Assembly (NCBI RefSeq): GCF_900095225.1
Contig: NZ_LT607415.1
Coordinates: 248,001-312,000 of the forward strand
From: Pseudomonas sp. UMAB-08
GTDB lineage: Bacteria; Pseudomonadota; Gammaproteobacteria; Pseudomonadales; Pseudomonadaceae
DNA length: 64,000 nt
Direction of reading: 5' to 3'
Shown: positions 42,899 to 53,002 of the stretch, piece by piece
Numbering within the stretch: position 1 is the stretch's first letter
Layout of the letters: each line of letters starts with the position of its first letter
Notes under the pieces: generated by a model
Seen by the model: the letters and a program-made list of their open reading frames with translations, nothing else
Told to the model about the DNA's origin: nothing
Databases searched by the model: none
Translations under genes and position numbers: made by a program

Positions 42899-42944
42899 AG
42901 CGTTCAGCATTTATGAACGCTGGCTTACGAAAATGCAAATTCTC
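42899..42944. promoter_or_regulatory. Operator-promoter block 1 of the itaconate regulon
   Basis: AGCGTTCA (42899-42906) and TGAACGCT (42914-42921) form a perfect inverted repeat with a 7-bp spacer, a typical LysR site. Nine bases on lies the 15-mer AAAATGCAAATTCTC (42930-42944). The same half-site, spacer length, distance and 15-mer recur at 48639-48684. It lies in the gap between the LysR gene and ich and would serve both. Confidence 0.75.
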
Positions 42945-43003
42945 AGAATGCCCAGCGCCTTGCATTATCCCGGCATAACAACAACTGGCAAGGGGGAACC
43001 CGC

Positions 43004-43831
43004 ATGAGTGCTTCAGATTTTAGTGCCTGGCTTGGACGCACCGAAGAGGCCCAGGATCAACTGAGTCGCAACCTGATCAAACGCATCGCTGCGACCTTCG
43101 GCGAAGAGGCTCCTGCTCACGGCGCGGCCCTGCCGCCGCTCTGGCAATGGTGCTTCTTTCAGGAACCGCTGGCTGAATCCTTACTCGGTACGGACGGTCA
43201 TCCGGCACGCGGCGGCTTTCTGCCCCCGGCCGACAACCGCAATCGCATGTGGGCCGGCGGTCGTATCGAGTTTTTCGAACCGCTGCGGGTCGGCGCCGAC
43301 GCCCATCGACTGTCGACCATCACCCATATCGAAGAAAAACACGGCCGTACTGGCGCGTTGTTGTTCGTCACGGTGCGTCACGATTACTCCCAGGACGGTC
43401 GACTGGCGATTCGCGAAGAACAGGACATCGTTTACCGCGAGCCCAACCCTCCGAAGCAAAGCGGCGGCGACGAGGTCCCTAAGGGCGACTGGAGTGAAAC
43501 CGTTGCGCCAACCTCGACCTTGCTGTTCCGCTATTCCGCCGTGACCTTCAACGGCCACCGCATCCATTACGACTACCCCTATGTCACCGATACCGAAGGC
43601 TATTCCGGCCTGGTGGTGCACGGTCCGATGATCGCCACCTTAAGCCTGCGTGCGTTCTGCCGGGCCAACCCTGAGGCGCGTCTGCGCCATTTCAGCTATC
43701 GCGGCGTGCGTCCGTTGATTGCCCCACAACCGTTCAGCGTGGGCGGCCGCCTGCTTGAACCCGGCAAGGCGCAGTTATGGGCCGGCAATGATGCCGGTAT
43801 CGCCCAAAGCGCTGAAGTCGATTTCGACTAA
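43004..43831 (+). CDS. ich: Itaconyl-CoA hydratase (MaoC-like)
   Basis: The 275-residue enzyme has two hotdog halves of the FAS1-like/MaoC dehydratase family. The catalytic region appears as FNGHRIHYDYPYVTDTEGYSGLVVHGPMIA (about 186-216), with the Asp/His pair of the R-hydratase type. It hydrates itaconyl-CoA to (S)-citramalyl-CoA, the middle step of itaconate breakdown. Its position first in an operon with an acyl-CoA dehydrogenase, an MmgE/PrpD protein, a CoA transferase and a CitE-like lyase is that of PA0878 (Ich). AGGGGGAA precedes the ATG. Confidence 0.87.
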   Translation: MSASDFSAWLGRTEEAQDQLSRNLIKRIAATFGEEAPAHGAALPPLWQWCFFQEPLAESLLGTDGHPARGGFLPPADNRNRMWAGGRIEFFEPLRVGADAHRLSTITHIEEKHGRTGALLFVTVRHDYSQDGRLAIREEQDIVYREPNPPKQSGGDEVPKGDWSETVAPTSTLLFRYSAVTFNGHRIHYDYPYVTDTEGYSGLVVHGPMIATLSLRAFCRANPEARLRHFSYRGVRPLIAPQPFSVGGRLLEPGKAQLWAGNDAGIAQSAEVDFD

Positions 43832-43891
43832 ATCCAGTGGACAGTCCCATTAGATAAGCGCGTGTCCGTGCAGACCCATGAGAGCCAATCG

Positions 43892-45055
43892 ATGAACCCC
43901 AACGACAATGAAGAACTGAATGCCATCCGCGAAGGCGTGCGCGCCTTGTGTGCTGAATTCGATGCCGCTTACTGGCGCAAAGTCGATGAAGAAAAGGGCT
44001 TTCCTGAAGCTTTCGTCAAGGCGCTGACCGATGCCGGCTGGCTGGCGGCGCTGATTCCGACTGAATACGGCGGCTCGGGTCTGGGCCTGGCCGAAGCGTC
44101 GGTAATCCTTGAAGAAGTGAACCGCTGCGGCGGCAACTCCGGCACCGTTCACGGCCAGATGTACAACATGTTTACCCTGTTGCGCCACGGCAGTGATGCC
44201 CAGAAAAGCTATTACCTGCCGAAACTGGCCAGCGGTGAATTGCGCCTGCAATCCATGGCCGTCACCGAGCCCACCACCGGCACCGACACCACCAAGATCA
44301 AGACCACTGCGGTGAAGCAGGGCAACAAGTACGTGATCAACGGTCAGAAAGTCTGGATCTCCCGAGTCCAGCATTCGGACCTGATGATCTTGCTGGCGCG
44401 CACCACACCGTTGGCTGACGTAAAGAAGAAATCCGAAGGCATGTCGATCTTTCTTGTCGACCTGCGCGAGGCCATTGGCAACGGTCTGACCGTTCAGCCC
44501 ATCGCCAACATGGTCAATCACGAGACCAACGAGTTGTTCTTCGACAACCTGGAATTGCCTCTGGACAGCCTGATCGGCGAGGAAGGCAAAGGCTTTCGCT
44601 ACATCCTTGATGGCTTGAATGCCGAGCGCACGCTGATTGCCGCCGAATGTATCGGTGATGGCCGCTGGTTCATCGAGAAAGCCAGCGCTTATGCCCGAGA
44701 TCGGGTGGTGTTCGGGCGGCCCATCGGGCAGAACCAGGGCGTGCAATTCCCGATTGCCGAAGCGCACATCGAGATCGAAGCCGCCGACCTGATGCGCTGG
44801 CGCGCCTGCGAGGAATACGACAGCGGCAAAAATGCCGGGGCCAGCGCCAACATGGCCAAATACCTGGCGGCCAAGGCGTCCTGGGAAGCGGCCAATGCGT
44901 GCCTGCAAACCCACGGCGGTTTTGGTTTCGCCTGTGAATATGACGTCGAGCGCAAGTTCCGCGAAACCCGTCTGTATCAGGTCGCGCCAATCTCGACCAA
45001 CCTGATTTTGTCCTACGTCGCCGAGCATTTGCTCGACCTGCCACGCAGTTTCTGA
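43892..45055 (+). CDS. Acyl-CoA dehydrogenase of the itaconate locus
   Basis: The 387-residue FAD enzyme has the acyl-CoA dehydrogenase layout: N-terminal helical domain, beta domain with SMAVTEPTTGTDTTKIKTTA (about 122-141), and C-terminal helices including YARDRVVFGRPIGQNQGVQFPIAEA and CLQTHGGFGFACEYDVERKFRE. Its role in the itaconate locus (PA0879 position) is not established. It may widen the substrate range, for example to methylsuccinyl-type acyl-CoAs. ATG at 43892 has GAGAG upstream; the frame can also start at a GTG at 43862. The next gene follows after ten nt. Confidence 0.87.
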   Translation: MNPNDNEELNAIREGVRALCAEFDAAYWRKVDEEKGFPEAFVKALTDAGWLAALIPTEYGGSGLGLAEASVILEEVNRCGGNSGTVHGQMYNMFTLLRHGSDAQKSYYLPKLASGELRLQSMAVTEPTTGTDTTKIKTTAVKQGNKYVINGQKVWISRVQHSDLMILLARTTPLADVKKKSEGMSIFLVDLREAIGNGLTVQPIANMVNHETNELFFDNLELPLDSLIGEEGKGFRYILDGLNAERTLIAAECIGDGRWFIEKASAYARDRVVFGRPIGQNQGVQFPIAEAHIEIEAADLMRWRACEEYDSGKNAGASANMAKYLAAKASWEAANACLQTHGGFGFACEYDVERKFRETRLYQVAPISTNLILSYVAEHLLDLPRSF

Positions 45056-45065
45056 GGCGCCGATC

Positions 45066-46409
45066 ATGAGCCATACCCAAGCATTGGCCGGCTTCCTGGC
45101 CGACCTGAACGACGAGCAGGTGCCAGACGCCGTGCTCGACCGCACCGAAGACTTGTTTCTCGACTGGCTGGGCTCGGCGCTGGCCAGCCAGGGTTCGCAC
45201 CCGATCCCGCTGTTCGAGCGTTATGCGCAGCGCATGGGGCCAGCCGATGGCCCGGCGAAAATTCTGGTGAACGGCCGTGGCACCTCGGCGTATTTCGCCG
45301 CGCTGGTCAACGCTGCTTCTTCGCACCTTGTCGAGCAGGACGACCTGCACAACAGCTCGGTGCTGCACCCGGCTACGGTGGTGTTCCCCGCCGTGCTGGC
45401 GGCGGCTCAGGACCTGGGCAAGTCCGGTCGCGAGTTGTTGCTGGCCTCAGTGGCCGGCTATGAGGCCGGAATTCGCATCGGCGAGTTCATGGGCCGTTCT
45501 CACTACAAGATTTTCCATACCACGGCCACGGTCGGCACCCTCGCGGCCGCCGTTGCGGTCGGCAAGTTGCTGGGCTTCGACAAAGAGCAGTTCATCAACC
45601 TGCTTGGCAACGCGGGCACTCAGGCCGCCGGGTTGTGGGAGTTTTTGCGCGACGCCGCCGACTCGAAACAACTGCACACCGCCAAAGCTGCTGCCGATGG
45701 TTTACTCGCGGCGTACATGACTCTGGATGGCCTGACCGGCGCGCGCAATATCCTCGAGGGTGATCAAGGCATGGCCGCAGGGATGTCCAGCGATGCTGAT
45801 CCGAGCAAGCTGTCCGACCGGTTGGGCAGCCGTTGGGCGCTGGCCGAGACCTCGTTCAAGTTCCACGCCTCGTGCCGGCACACCCATCCGGCCGCTGATG
45901 CGTTGCTGCTTCTGATGCAGCGCGAGGGCCTGACCCACGATCAGATCGAGCATGTCACCACCCGTGTGCATCAGGCCGCTATCGATGTGCTGGGACGGGT
46001 TGTGGTTCCGCAAACGGTGCATCAGGCCAAGTTCTCGATGGGCGCAGTACTCGGGTTAATTGCAGTGCATGGCAAAGCGCAATTGACCGAGTTTCAGGCG
46101 TTTGCCCTGACTGACCCTGCCGTGGCAGCGTTCCGTGAGAAGGTCAGCATGGCGCTGGACCGTGAGGTCGACGGAGCCTATCCGGCGCGCTGGTTGGGGC
46201 GTGTGATCGTCACCACGATGGACGGCCGCACCTTGACCGCAGCCATCGACGAGCCCAAGGGCGATCCAGGCAACACCCTGTCGCGGCCTGAGCTGGAAGA
46301 CAAATTTCAGCGTCTGCTGGCGTTTTCTGGCGCACGCACGCCGGAGCAGGGCCGAGCGCTGATTGAAAAGGTCTGGCGGCTGCGCGATGCGGCGGAGGTA
46401 ACCCTATGA
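45066..46409 (+). CDS. MmgE/PrpD family protein of the itaconate locus
   Basis: The 447-residue protein is a full-length member of the MmgE/PrpD family, with a helical domain (GDFAEF-like ends replaced by ADLNDEQVPDAVLDRTEDLFLDWLGSAL) and the conserved EQDDLHNSSVLHPATVVFPAVLAAAQ and KFHASCRHTHPAADALLLL. The family includes 2-methylcitrate dehydratase and the itaconate-making cis-aconitate decarboxylase. In this locus (PA0881 position) its reaction is not defined. Gene spacing is tight: ten nt after the dehydrogenase and a four-base overlap with the CoA transferase. No glyoxalase/dioxygenase gene (PA0880 position) lies before it. Confidence 0.87.
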   Translation: MSHTQALAGFLADLNDEQVPDAVLDRTEDLFLDWLGSALASQGSHPIPLFERYAQRMGPADGPAKILVNGRGTSAYFAALVNAASSHLVEQDDLHNSSVLHPATVVFPAVLAAAQDLGKSGRELLLASVAGYEAGIRIGEFMGRSHYKIFHTTATVGTLAAAVAVGKLLGFDKEQFINLLGNAGTQAAGLWEFLRDAADSKQLHTAKAAADGLLAAYMTLDGLTGARNILEGDQGMAAGMSSDADPSKLSDRLGSRWALAETSFKFHASCRHTHPAADALLLLMQREGLTHDQIEHVTTRVHQAAIDVLGRVVVPQTVHQAKFSMGAVLGLIAVHGKAQLTEFQAFALTDPAVAAFREKVSMALDREVDGAYPARWLGRVIVTTMDGRTLTAAIDEPKGDPGNTLSRPELEDKFQRLLAFSGARTPEQGRALIEKVWRLRDAAEVTL

Positions 46410-47611
46410 CGACTCAACCAGCCAATCCTCGTCCGCTGGACGGGATTACCGTGGTCAGCCTCGAACACGCGATTGCCGCGCCTTTCTGCACCCGGCAACT
46501 GGCTGATCTGGGGGCGCGAGTGGTGAAAGTCGAACGCCCCGGCAGCGGCGATTTTGCCCGGGGCTACGACGAGCGCGTGCGTGGCCTGGCATCGCACTTT
46601 GTCTGGACCAACCGCTCCAAGGAAAGCCTGACCCTGGACCTCAAACAGGACGAGGCGGAGGATATTCTTCAGGCCCTGCTCGGCAAGGCTGATGTCTTGG
46701 TCCAGAACTTGGCACCGGGTGCTGCGGCGCGCATGGGGTTGTCGTTCGAAGCGCTGCACGAGCGCTTCCCTCGGCTGATCGTCTGCGACATATCCGGCTA
46801 TGGCGAAGGCGGGCCTTATGAAAAGAAAAAGGCCTATGACCTGCTGATCCAGAGTGAGGGTGGCTTTCTGTCGGTGACCGGCGGGCCGGGTGAAGACCAG
46901 ATGGCCAAAGCCGGTTGCTCTATCGCCGACATCTCGGCGGGCATGTATGCCTACAGCGGGATTCTGTCGGCGCTGTTGCTGCGCGACAAAACCGGCGTGG
47001 GCAGTCGCATTGACGTGAGCATGCTGGAAAGCCTGGTGGAGTGGATGGGCTATCCGATGTATTACGCCTTCGAAGGCGCCCAGCCGCCACCGCGTGCCGG
47101 CGCTTCGCACTCGACAATTTATCCGTATGGCCCGTTCCCGACCAAGGGCGGCGACACGGTGATGCTGGGTTTGCAGAACGAGCGCGAGTGGGCGCTGTTT
47201 TGCGAGAAGGTGTTGCTCGACACCGCGCTGACCACCGATGAGCGTTTTTCGGCGAACTTCAAACGGTCGGAAAATCGTGAGGCGCTGCGCCAGATCATTG
47301 TCGATGGGTTCGCCCAACTGACGGTGGAAGAGGTCGTGACCCGGCTGGAAGTGGCGCAGATCGCCAACGCCCAGGTCAACGATATGCAGGGGGTGTGGGA
47401 GCACCCGCAACTCAAGGCCCGCGACAGCTGGCGCGAAGTGGACAGCCCTGCTGGCAAGCTGCCGGCATTGCTGCCGCCAGGGCGCAACGCTGCCTTTACC
47501 CCGCGCATGGACCCGGTGCCGGGGCTGGGTCAGCACACCGGTAGTATTTTGGGCGAGCTGGGTTTTTCGGCTGAAGATCAGGCGCGGCTGCAGGCGGCTG
47601 GGGTGGTCTGA
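46406..47611 (+). CDS. ict: Itaconate CoA-transferase (CaiB/BaiF family)
   Basis: The 401-residue class III CoA transferase moves CoA from succinyl-CoA to itaconate. Family features are the N-terminal PLDGITVVSLEHAIAAPFCTRQLADLGARVVKVERPGSGD (residues 10-48), the catalytic Asp in the MAKAGCSIADISAGMYA segment (about 175), and HPQLKARDSWREVDSPAGKLPAL near the end. The position in the locus matches PA0882 (Ict). The ATG overlaps the MmgE/PrpD stop (ATGA), showing coupled translation. The lyase gene follows after 82 nt with its own ribosome-binding site. Confidence 0.88.
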   Translation: MTTQPANPRPLDGITVVSLEHAIAAPFCTRQLADLGARVVKVERPGSGDFARGYDERVRGLASHFVWTNRSKESLTLDLKQDEAEDILQALLGKADVLVQNLAPGAAARMGLSFEALHERFPRLIVCDISGYGEGGPYEKKKAYDLLIQSEGGFLSVTGGPGEDQMAKAGCSIADISAGMYAYSGILSALLLRDKTGVGSRIDVSMLESLVEWMGYPMYYAFEGAQPPPRAGASHSTIYPYGPFPTKGGDTVMLGLQNEREWALFCEKVLLDTALTTDERFSANFKRSENREALRQIIVDGFAQLTVEEVVTRLEVAQIANAQVNDMQGVWEHPQLKARDSWREVDSPAGKLPALLPPGRNAAFTPRMDPVPGLGQHTGSILGELGFSAEDQARLQAAGVV

Positions 47612-47693
47612 GACCGCCGCGCCGCGTTGATCCCATCGCGAATGAATGTGTTCCCACAGATTAATTGGGCCTCCCCAAGAAAGAGGAATAACC

Positions 47694-48512
47694 ATGTCCG
47701 GTTCCATTGTTCGCTCCGCGCTGTTCGTGCCCGGTAGTCGACCCGAGCGATTCGCCAAGGCGCTGGCTGCGGGTGCCGATGCGGTGATTGTTGATTTTGA
47801 AGATGCGGTGGAAGAGTCGCTCAAGCGCCAGGCACGCGACAATTTAGCGGCCTTTCTGCACAGCACTCCGCAGGCCTCGGTCTGGGTTCGGGTCAATGCC
47901 CCGGATCACGCCGAACACTTCGCTGACCTGGCCTTCTGCCAACGCCATGCAGGGGTTGTCGGGGTGTTGCTGCCCAAGGTTGAAAGTTCTGCCCAGGTTG
48001 CCGCAGTGGCGGCCACCGGCAAGCTGATCTGGCCGATCATCGAGAGCGCTCGAGGCCTGTTGGCGCTGGCCGAGATTGCCTGCGCCAAAGGCGTTCAGCG
48101 CTTGTCGTTTGGCAGCCTGGACCTGGCGCTGGACCTGAACTTGAGCAACGGCACTCAGGCTGCACAATGTGTACTCGATCAGGCGCGCGTCTTGTTGTTG
48201 CTGCATTCGCGTGGTGCGGGGTTGTTGCCTCCCCTCGATGGTGTGCACCCGGCCATCGACGACCCAGAGGGGCTGCACCAGTCCGTTCGCCATGCTTATG
48301 AGATGGGTTTTGCGGGCGCCCTGTGCATTCACCCGAAACAGATTCCGGTGATTCACCAAGCCTTGGCCCCGTGTGCTGAAGACCTGGCTTGGGCGCAGCG
48401 CGTGCTGGACGCGGGTGCTCATGGCGCAGGCGTATTTCAAGTCGACGGACAAATGGTCGACGCGCCGGTCTTGCTGCGAGCTCAACGATTATTGGCCCTG
48501 ACACTTGTCTAG
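47694..48512 (+). CDS. ccl: (S)-citramalyl-CoA lyase (HpcH/HpaI/CitE family)
   Basis: The 272-residue CitE-like lyase cleaves citramalyl-CoA to acetyl-CoA and pyruvate, the last step of itaconate breakdown. Visible motifs are RSALFVPGSRPERFAKAL (5-22), VIVDFEDAVEE (metal-binding, about 34-44), KVESSAQV and the substrate-binding IESARGLLALAEIA and FGSLDLALDLNL. ATG at 47694 has AAGAGGAA eight nt before it. The context (PA0883 position) supports the assignment. It ends the metabolic operon. The 255-nt gap that follows holds a second operator-promoter block for the transporter genes. Confidence 0.88.
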   Translation: MSGSIVRSALFVPGSRPERFAKALAAGADAVIVDFEDAVEESLKRQARDNLAAFLHSTPQASVWVRVNAPDHAEHFADLAFCQRHAGVVGVLLPKVESSAQVAAVAATGKLIWPIIESARGLLALAEIACAKGVQRLSFGSLDLALDLNLSNGTQAAQCVLDQARVLLLLHSRGAGLLPPLDGVHPAIDDPEGLHQSVRHAYEMGFAGALCIHPKQIPVIHQALAPCAEDLAWAQRVLDAGAHGAGVFQVDGQMVDAPVLLRAQRLLALTLV

Positions 48513-48560
48513 AGGTTAAGAGCGGCCTACGACTTTAGTCGCAGTCTAGTTGTACGATGA

Positions 48561-49760
<1,200 letters not shown>

Positions 49761-49800
49761 TGTTTACCGACAGCTGATCGGTACAGGCAGCAATGTCTGC

Positions 49801-49826
49801 GCGGCCGTTCTGATCTGAGCGGCCGC
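49801..49826 (+). terminator. Hairpin between TRAP binding-protein and membrane genes
   Basis: GCGGCCG and CGGCCGC pair across a twelve-base loop 40 nt after the DctP stop. Without a T-run it is more likely a 3' stabiliser that keeps the binding-protein message abundant. Confidence 0.5.
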
Positions 49827-49850
49827 TCTCTCTACGTTCGGAGAACTTCT

Positions 49851-50483
49851 ATGCAATCGCTGACGCGACTTTGGGAGCACCTGGAGGAAGCCGTTATTGC
49901 CTTCCTGCTGGCCGCCATGACCCTGGTTACATTCGTCTACGTGATGTTCAACAACATCTATACGTTTTTTTACACCCTGAGCGACAAATGGGTGGTGAGC
50001 AGCGCTTTTTTCTCGAGTATCGGTGATCACTTGATGGGGATTGCCCAGGAAATGACCTGGAGTGTGGCGCTGACCAAGGCGCTGTTCGGCTGGTTGATTT
50101 TCTTCGGCATGTCCTACGGGGTGCGTACCGCCGGACACCTGGGTGTGGACGCATTGGTCAGGCTGACGCCGCGGCGCATGCAACGCCTGCTGGGAATGCT
50201 TGCGTGCGTGTGTTGCCTGGCGTACGCAGGTTTGTTCGTGGTGGCCAGCTACAAATGGGTATCGGCCGTATTCATCGCCAATATCGGTGCCGAAGACCTC
50301 GATCAGTTCGGTATTAAGGTGTCGTATATCGCCGCGATCGTGCCCCTTGGTTTCGGCCTGGTGTTCATCCGGTACGTAGAAATTTTCTGGCGCATCTTCA
50401 CTCATCGTCAACTCGGTCTCGGGCTGGCAGATGAGGCGGCTGAAGCGAGCAAACTCGCCAGTTCGACCGAGGAGCACCACTGA
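49851..50483 (+). CDS. TRAP transporter small permease (DctQ family)
   Basis: The 210-residue inner-membrane protein has four spans, with the family opening LEEAVIAFLLAAMTLVTFVYVMFNN (12-36) and span 3-4 with GVRTAGHLGVDALVRL. It bridges the binding protein and the large permease of the TRAP system. GGAGAA precedes the ATG. Its stop overlaps the DctM start (TGATG). It is somewhat longer than usual, with an extra segment (about 40-75) between spans 1 and 2. Confidence 0.88.
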   Translation: MQSLTRLWEHLEEAVIAFLLAAMTLVTFVYVMFNNIYTFFYTLSDKWVVSSAFFSSIGDHLMGIAQEMTWSVALTKALFGWLIFFGMSYGVRTAGHLGVDALVRLTPRRMQRLLGMLACVCCLAYAGLFVVASYKWVSAVFIANIGAEDLDQFGIKVSYIAAIVPLGFGLVFIRYVEIFWRIFTHRQLGLGLADEAAEASKLASSTEEHH

Positions 50484-51766
50484 TGACGGTTCTTTGTCTG
50501 TTCCTGTTGTTGTTCGTTTTCATGTTCCTGGGCGTGCCTATCGCGATTTCGCTGGGCCTGTCCGGGGCGGTCTCCATCCTCTTGTTCAGTCAGGACTCAC
50601 TGAGTTCGCTGGCGATCAAGCTGTTTGAAACGTCGGACAGTTACACCTTTCTGGCGATCCCGTTCTTCCTGCTATCGGGCGCGTTCATGACCACCGGCGG
50701 CGTCGCGCAACGCCTGATCGACTTTGCCAACGCTTGCGTCGGGCACATTCGTGGGGGGCTGGCGATTGCCGCTGTGCTGGCCTGCATGTTGTTCGCGGCA
50801 TTGTCTGGCTCCTCTCCGGCGACGGTGGCTGCCGTTGGCTCCATCGCGGTAGCAGGCATGGTGCGCTCCGGTTATCCAAAAGAGTTCGGTGCAGGCATCA
50901 TCTGTAACGCGGGGACACTGGGCATCCTGATCCCGCCGTCCATCGTCATGGTGGTGTACGCCGCCGCGACTGAAACCTCGGTGGGCAAGTTGTTCATCGC
51001 CGGCATTGTCCCTGGCATTTTGCTCGGTGTGATCCTGATGGTGGTGATCTACATCGTCGCCAGGGTCAAGAAGTTACCGGCACAGCCACGGGTCAGCTTT
51101 CGTCAGTGGTTGCACACCGCACGGCGTGCATTCTGGGGCTTGCTGCTGCTTGTGATCATCCTCGGCGGTATCTATAGCGGCATGTTCACCCCGACGGAAG
51201 CGGCGGCGGTGGCGGCAGTCTATTCAGCCTTCGTTGCGTTGTTCGTCTACAAGGACATGCGGTTCCGTGACTGCCCGAAAGTGTTGATGGAGTCCGGGCG
51301 GCTGTCGATCATGCTGATGTTCATCATCGCTAACGCCATGCTCTTCGCCCACGTCCTGACCACTGAACAGATCCCGCAGCAAATCACGACATGGGTGATC
51401 TCCGAAGGCCTGACGCCCATTGGCTTCCTGATCATGGTCAACATCGTATTGCTGGTAGCAGGCAGCTTCATGGAGCCGTCGGCCATCGTGTTGATCCTGG
51501 CACCGATTTTCTTCCCGATTGCCATGAAGCTGGGCATCGACCCGATCCATCTGGGCATCGTCATGGTGGTGAACATGGAGATCGGTCTGGTGCACCCACC
51601 GGTGGGACTGAACCTGTTCGTCACCTCGGCGGTAACCGGGCTGACCCTCGGCCAGACTATCCGGGCCGCCATGCCGTGGCTGATGATCCTCCTGGCGTTC
51701 CTGATCCTTGTGACCTACGTACCCTTCATATCGATGGCCTTGCCCAATTGGCTAGGGATGCCTTGA
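50483..51766 (+). CDS. TRAP transporter large permease (DctM family)
   Basis: The 427-residue protein has about twelve spans and is the sodium-coupled transport subunit. Conserved stretches are FLAIPFFLLSGAFMTTGGVAQRLI (about 54-77), ALSGSSPATVAAVGSIAV (about 110) and GLVHPPVGLNLFVTSAV in the second half. It works with DctP and DctQ to take up a dicarboxylate (probably itaconate). Intrinsic terminator at 51793 ends the operon. Confidence 0.92.
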   Translation: MTVLCLFLLLFVFMFLGVPIAISLGLSGAVSILLFSQDSLSSLAIKLFETSDSYTFLAIPFFLLSGAFMTTGGVAQRLIDFANACVGHIRGGLAIAAVLACMLFAALSGSSPATVAAVGSIAVAGMVRSGYPKEFGAGIICNAGTLGILIPPSIVMVVYAAATETSVGKLFIAGIVPGILLGVILMVVIYIVARVKKLPAQPRVSFRQWLHTARRAFWGLLLLVIILGGIYSGMFTPTEAAAVAAVYSAFVALFVYKDMRFRDCPKVLMESGRLSIMLMFIIANAMLFAHVLTTEQIPQQITTWVISEGLTPIGFLIMVNIVLLVAGSFMEPSAIVLILAPIFFPIAMKLGIDPIHLGIVMVVNMEIGLVHPPVGLNLFVTSAVTGLTLGQTIRAAMPWLMILLAFLILVTYVPFISMALPNWLGMP

Positions 51767-51792
51767 CCCGTTACTGAGAGCGCAGTGCCTTG

Positions 51793-51826
51793 ACCCCTGT
51801 GAGCTTAGGTTCTCAGGGGTTTTTTT
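51793..51826 (+). terminator. Intrinsic terminator of the itaconate TRAP operon
   Basis: ACCCCTG and CAGGGGT form the stem, with some extra pairing inside, followed by a run of seven T. Confidence 0.85.
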
Positions 51827-51909
51827 AGTAAGGATGTAGTTGCTCTATCCTTCGCATATAGTGTCCTTAATATGCGTGTGCTCCTGATGCTTCGAGAGGT
51901 TATCCAACT

Positions 51910-52392
51910 ATGTTCCTTCATCGCCCCCTGGAAGAAAAAGACATCCCGGTTATCTGTGGATTTCCACAAAGTGTCGACGAGCTGTTTTATATGTTTCCCA
52001 AGGCTACTTATCCGCTGACTCCGCACCAGCTAAAAGAGGCCACCGCCCACTGCTCCGACTCCACCGTGATTGAAATGAATGGCACCGTGGTCGGTTTCGC
52101 AAATTTCTCTCGCTGGCAGTTTCGGGGTCGTTGTTCGCTGGGCAATGTCATCATTTCCCCCAGTGCCCGCTCGCGGGGTGTGGGGCGTTACCTGATCGGC
52201 TACATGATTGACATCGCTTTCGATAAGCACGAGGCCCAAGAGCTGACTGCATCGTGTTTCAACCACAACGTCCCTGGCCTGTTGTTCTACCCCAAGCTCG
52301 GCTTTCAGCCGTATGCCGTGGACGAGCGTCAAGACAAGCATGGCGCCAGGGTCGCGCTGATTCATCTGCGGCTCGCGAAAAACGAGTTGTAA
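51910..52392 (+). CDS. GNAT family N-acetyltransferase
   Basis: The 160-residue enzyme has the GNAT acetyl-CoA-binding loop in ARSRGVGRYLIGYMI (about 89-103) and the C-terminal FNHNVPGLLFYPKLGFQPY. The amino substrate is unknown. It starts at the ATG at 51910, with GAGAGG upstream. It is unlinked to the preceding operon because of the terminator and follows 340 bp with no gene on its other side. Confidence 0.83.
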   Translation: MFLHRPLEEKDIPVICGFPQSVDELFYMFPKATYPLTPHQLKEATAHCSDSTVIEMNGTVVGFANFSRWQFRGRCSLGNVIISPSARSRGVGRYLIGYMIDIAFDKHEAQELTASCFNHNVPGLLFYPKLGFQPYAVDERQDKHGARVALIHLRLAKNEL

Positions 52393-52732
52393 CGCTCGCG
52401 TGAAAATAGCCGACGGAAGGTGGTCTGATGAGTGACGTATTTTTTTATTTTTTATGAGGGAAATGTGGTCAAACGGATGTGCGCGGTCGGTATTGTTGGC
52501 AGCCGTAAAAGATGAAACGTTTCTTCCATACATTTTATACATCAGGCCGGTTCAATTGATTGTGTACACCCTCGTTAACATGGCATTGCCCCGCACAGGG
52601 GGCGGGTATAGAGTTAAGGACGTTCAAGTAATAGACGCCGTTTATTTGACGACCATGGATGAAGTCCTTGTACCTTAATAAATAGAAGTGGCCAGTGTCA
52701 TCTTGACCCGGCCTGCTGCGAGGAGGCTGCAC
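52393..52732. other. Intergenic region, no gene supported
   Basis: The first part (52437-52457) is very AT-rich. An open frame at 52454-52678 has no ribosome-binding site and no family resemblance. The promoter of the DUF1652 gene should be in the last 100 bases. Confidence 0.35.
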
Positions 52733-53002
52733 ATGATTGCGTACAGGCTTTCCACACTGGAATTACGAGGTATCATCGAACGCGCTTTTTTGCCGTTGCG
52801 CTGCAAGTGCACTGTGGCGCCTGATTATTCATTGACCGTTCAAATTTCCGACCCTCAATCCGACCGGGTCGATTTGATCGTCACGGGTATCTCTCTGGAC
52901 AGGCTTAATAACAGTCGGGATATATGCGAACTGGTGGCTGAGCTGCGTTATGACCTTGCTAACCATGGTCAACTGCATGCACAGGCCCGCTACGCCGGGT
53001 GA
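52733..53002 (+). CDS. DUF1652 domain protein
   Basis: The 89-residue soluble protein belongs to DUF1652, a family found almost only in Pseudomonas: the pattern LELRGIIERAFLPLRCKCTVAPDYSLTVQISDPQSDRVDLIVTGI followed by LNNSRDICELVAELRYDL. Function unknown. GAGGAGG lies six nt before the ATG. It is followed by a long non-coding gap and is probably monocistronic. Confidence 0.85.
   Translation: MIAYRLSTLELRGIIERAFLPLRCKCTVAPDYSLTVQISDPQSDRVDLIVTGISLDRLNNSRDICELVAELRYDLANHGQLHAQARYAG

Noticed and set aside
42922..42936. TGG-N-TGC sequences after both itaconate operators that look like sigma-54 promoters
   Set aside because: GG and GC are eleven bases apart in both copies (also at 48662-48676); sigma-54 needs ten, so I treat the block as an operator with a sigma-70 promoter.
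47625..47665. Sequence resembling part of a Pseudomonas REP element (TCGCGA ... TTCCCACA) between ict and ccl
   Set aside because: Only the outer pieces resemble REP sequences and no stem-loop with the usual core is present.
46307..47896. 529-codon minus-strand open frame opposite ict
   Set aside because: It mirrors codons of the real plus-strand genes, as do the long minus frames at 43850-45145 and 3702-4973; none has family sequence or a ribosome-binding site.
52454..52678. 74-codon plus-strand frame before the DUF1652 gene
   Set aside because: No ribosome-binding site and no family resemblance.
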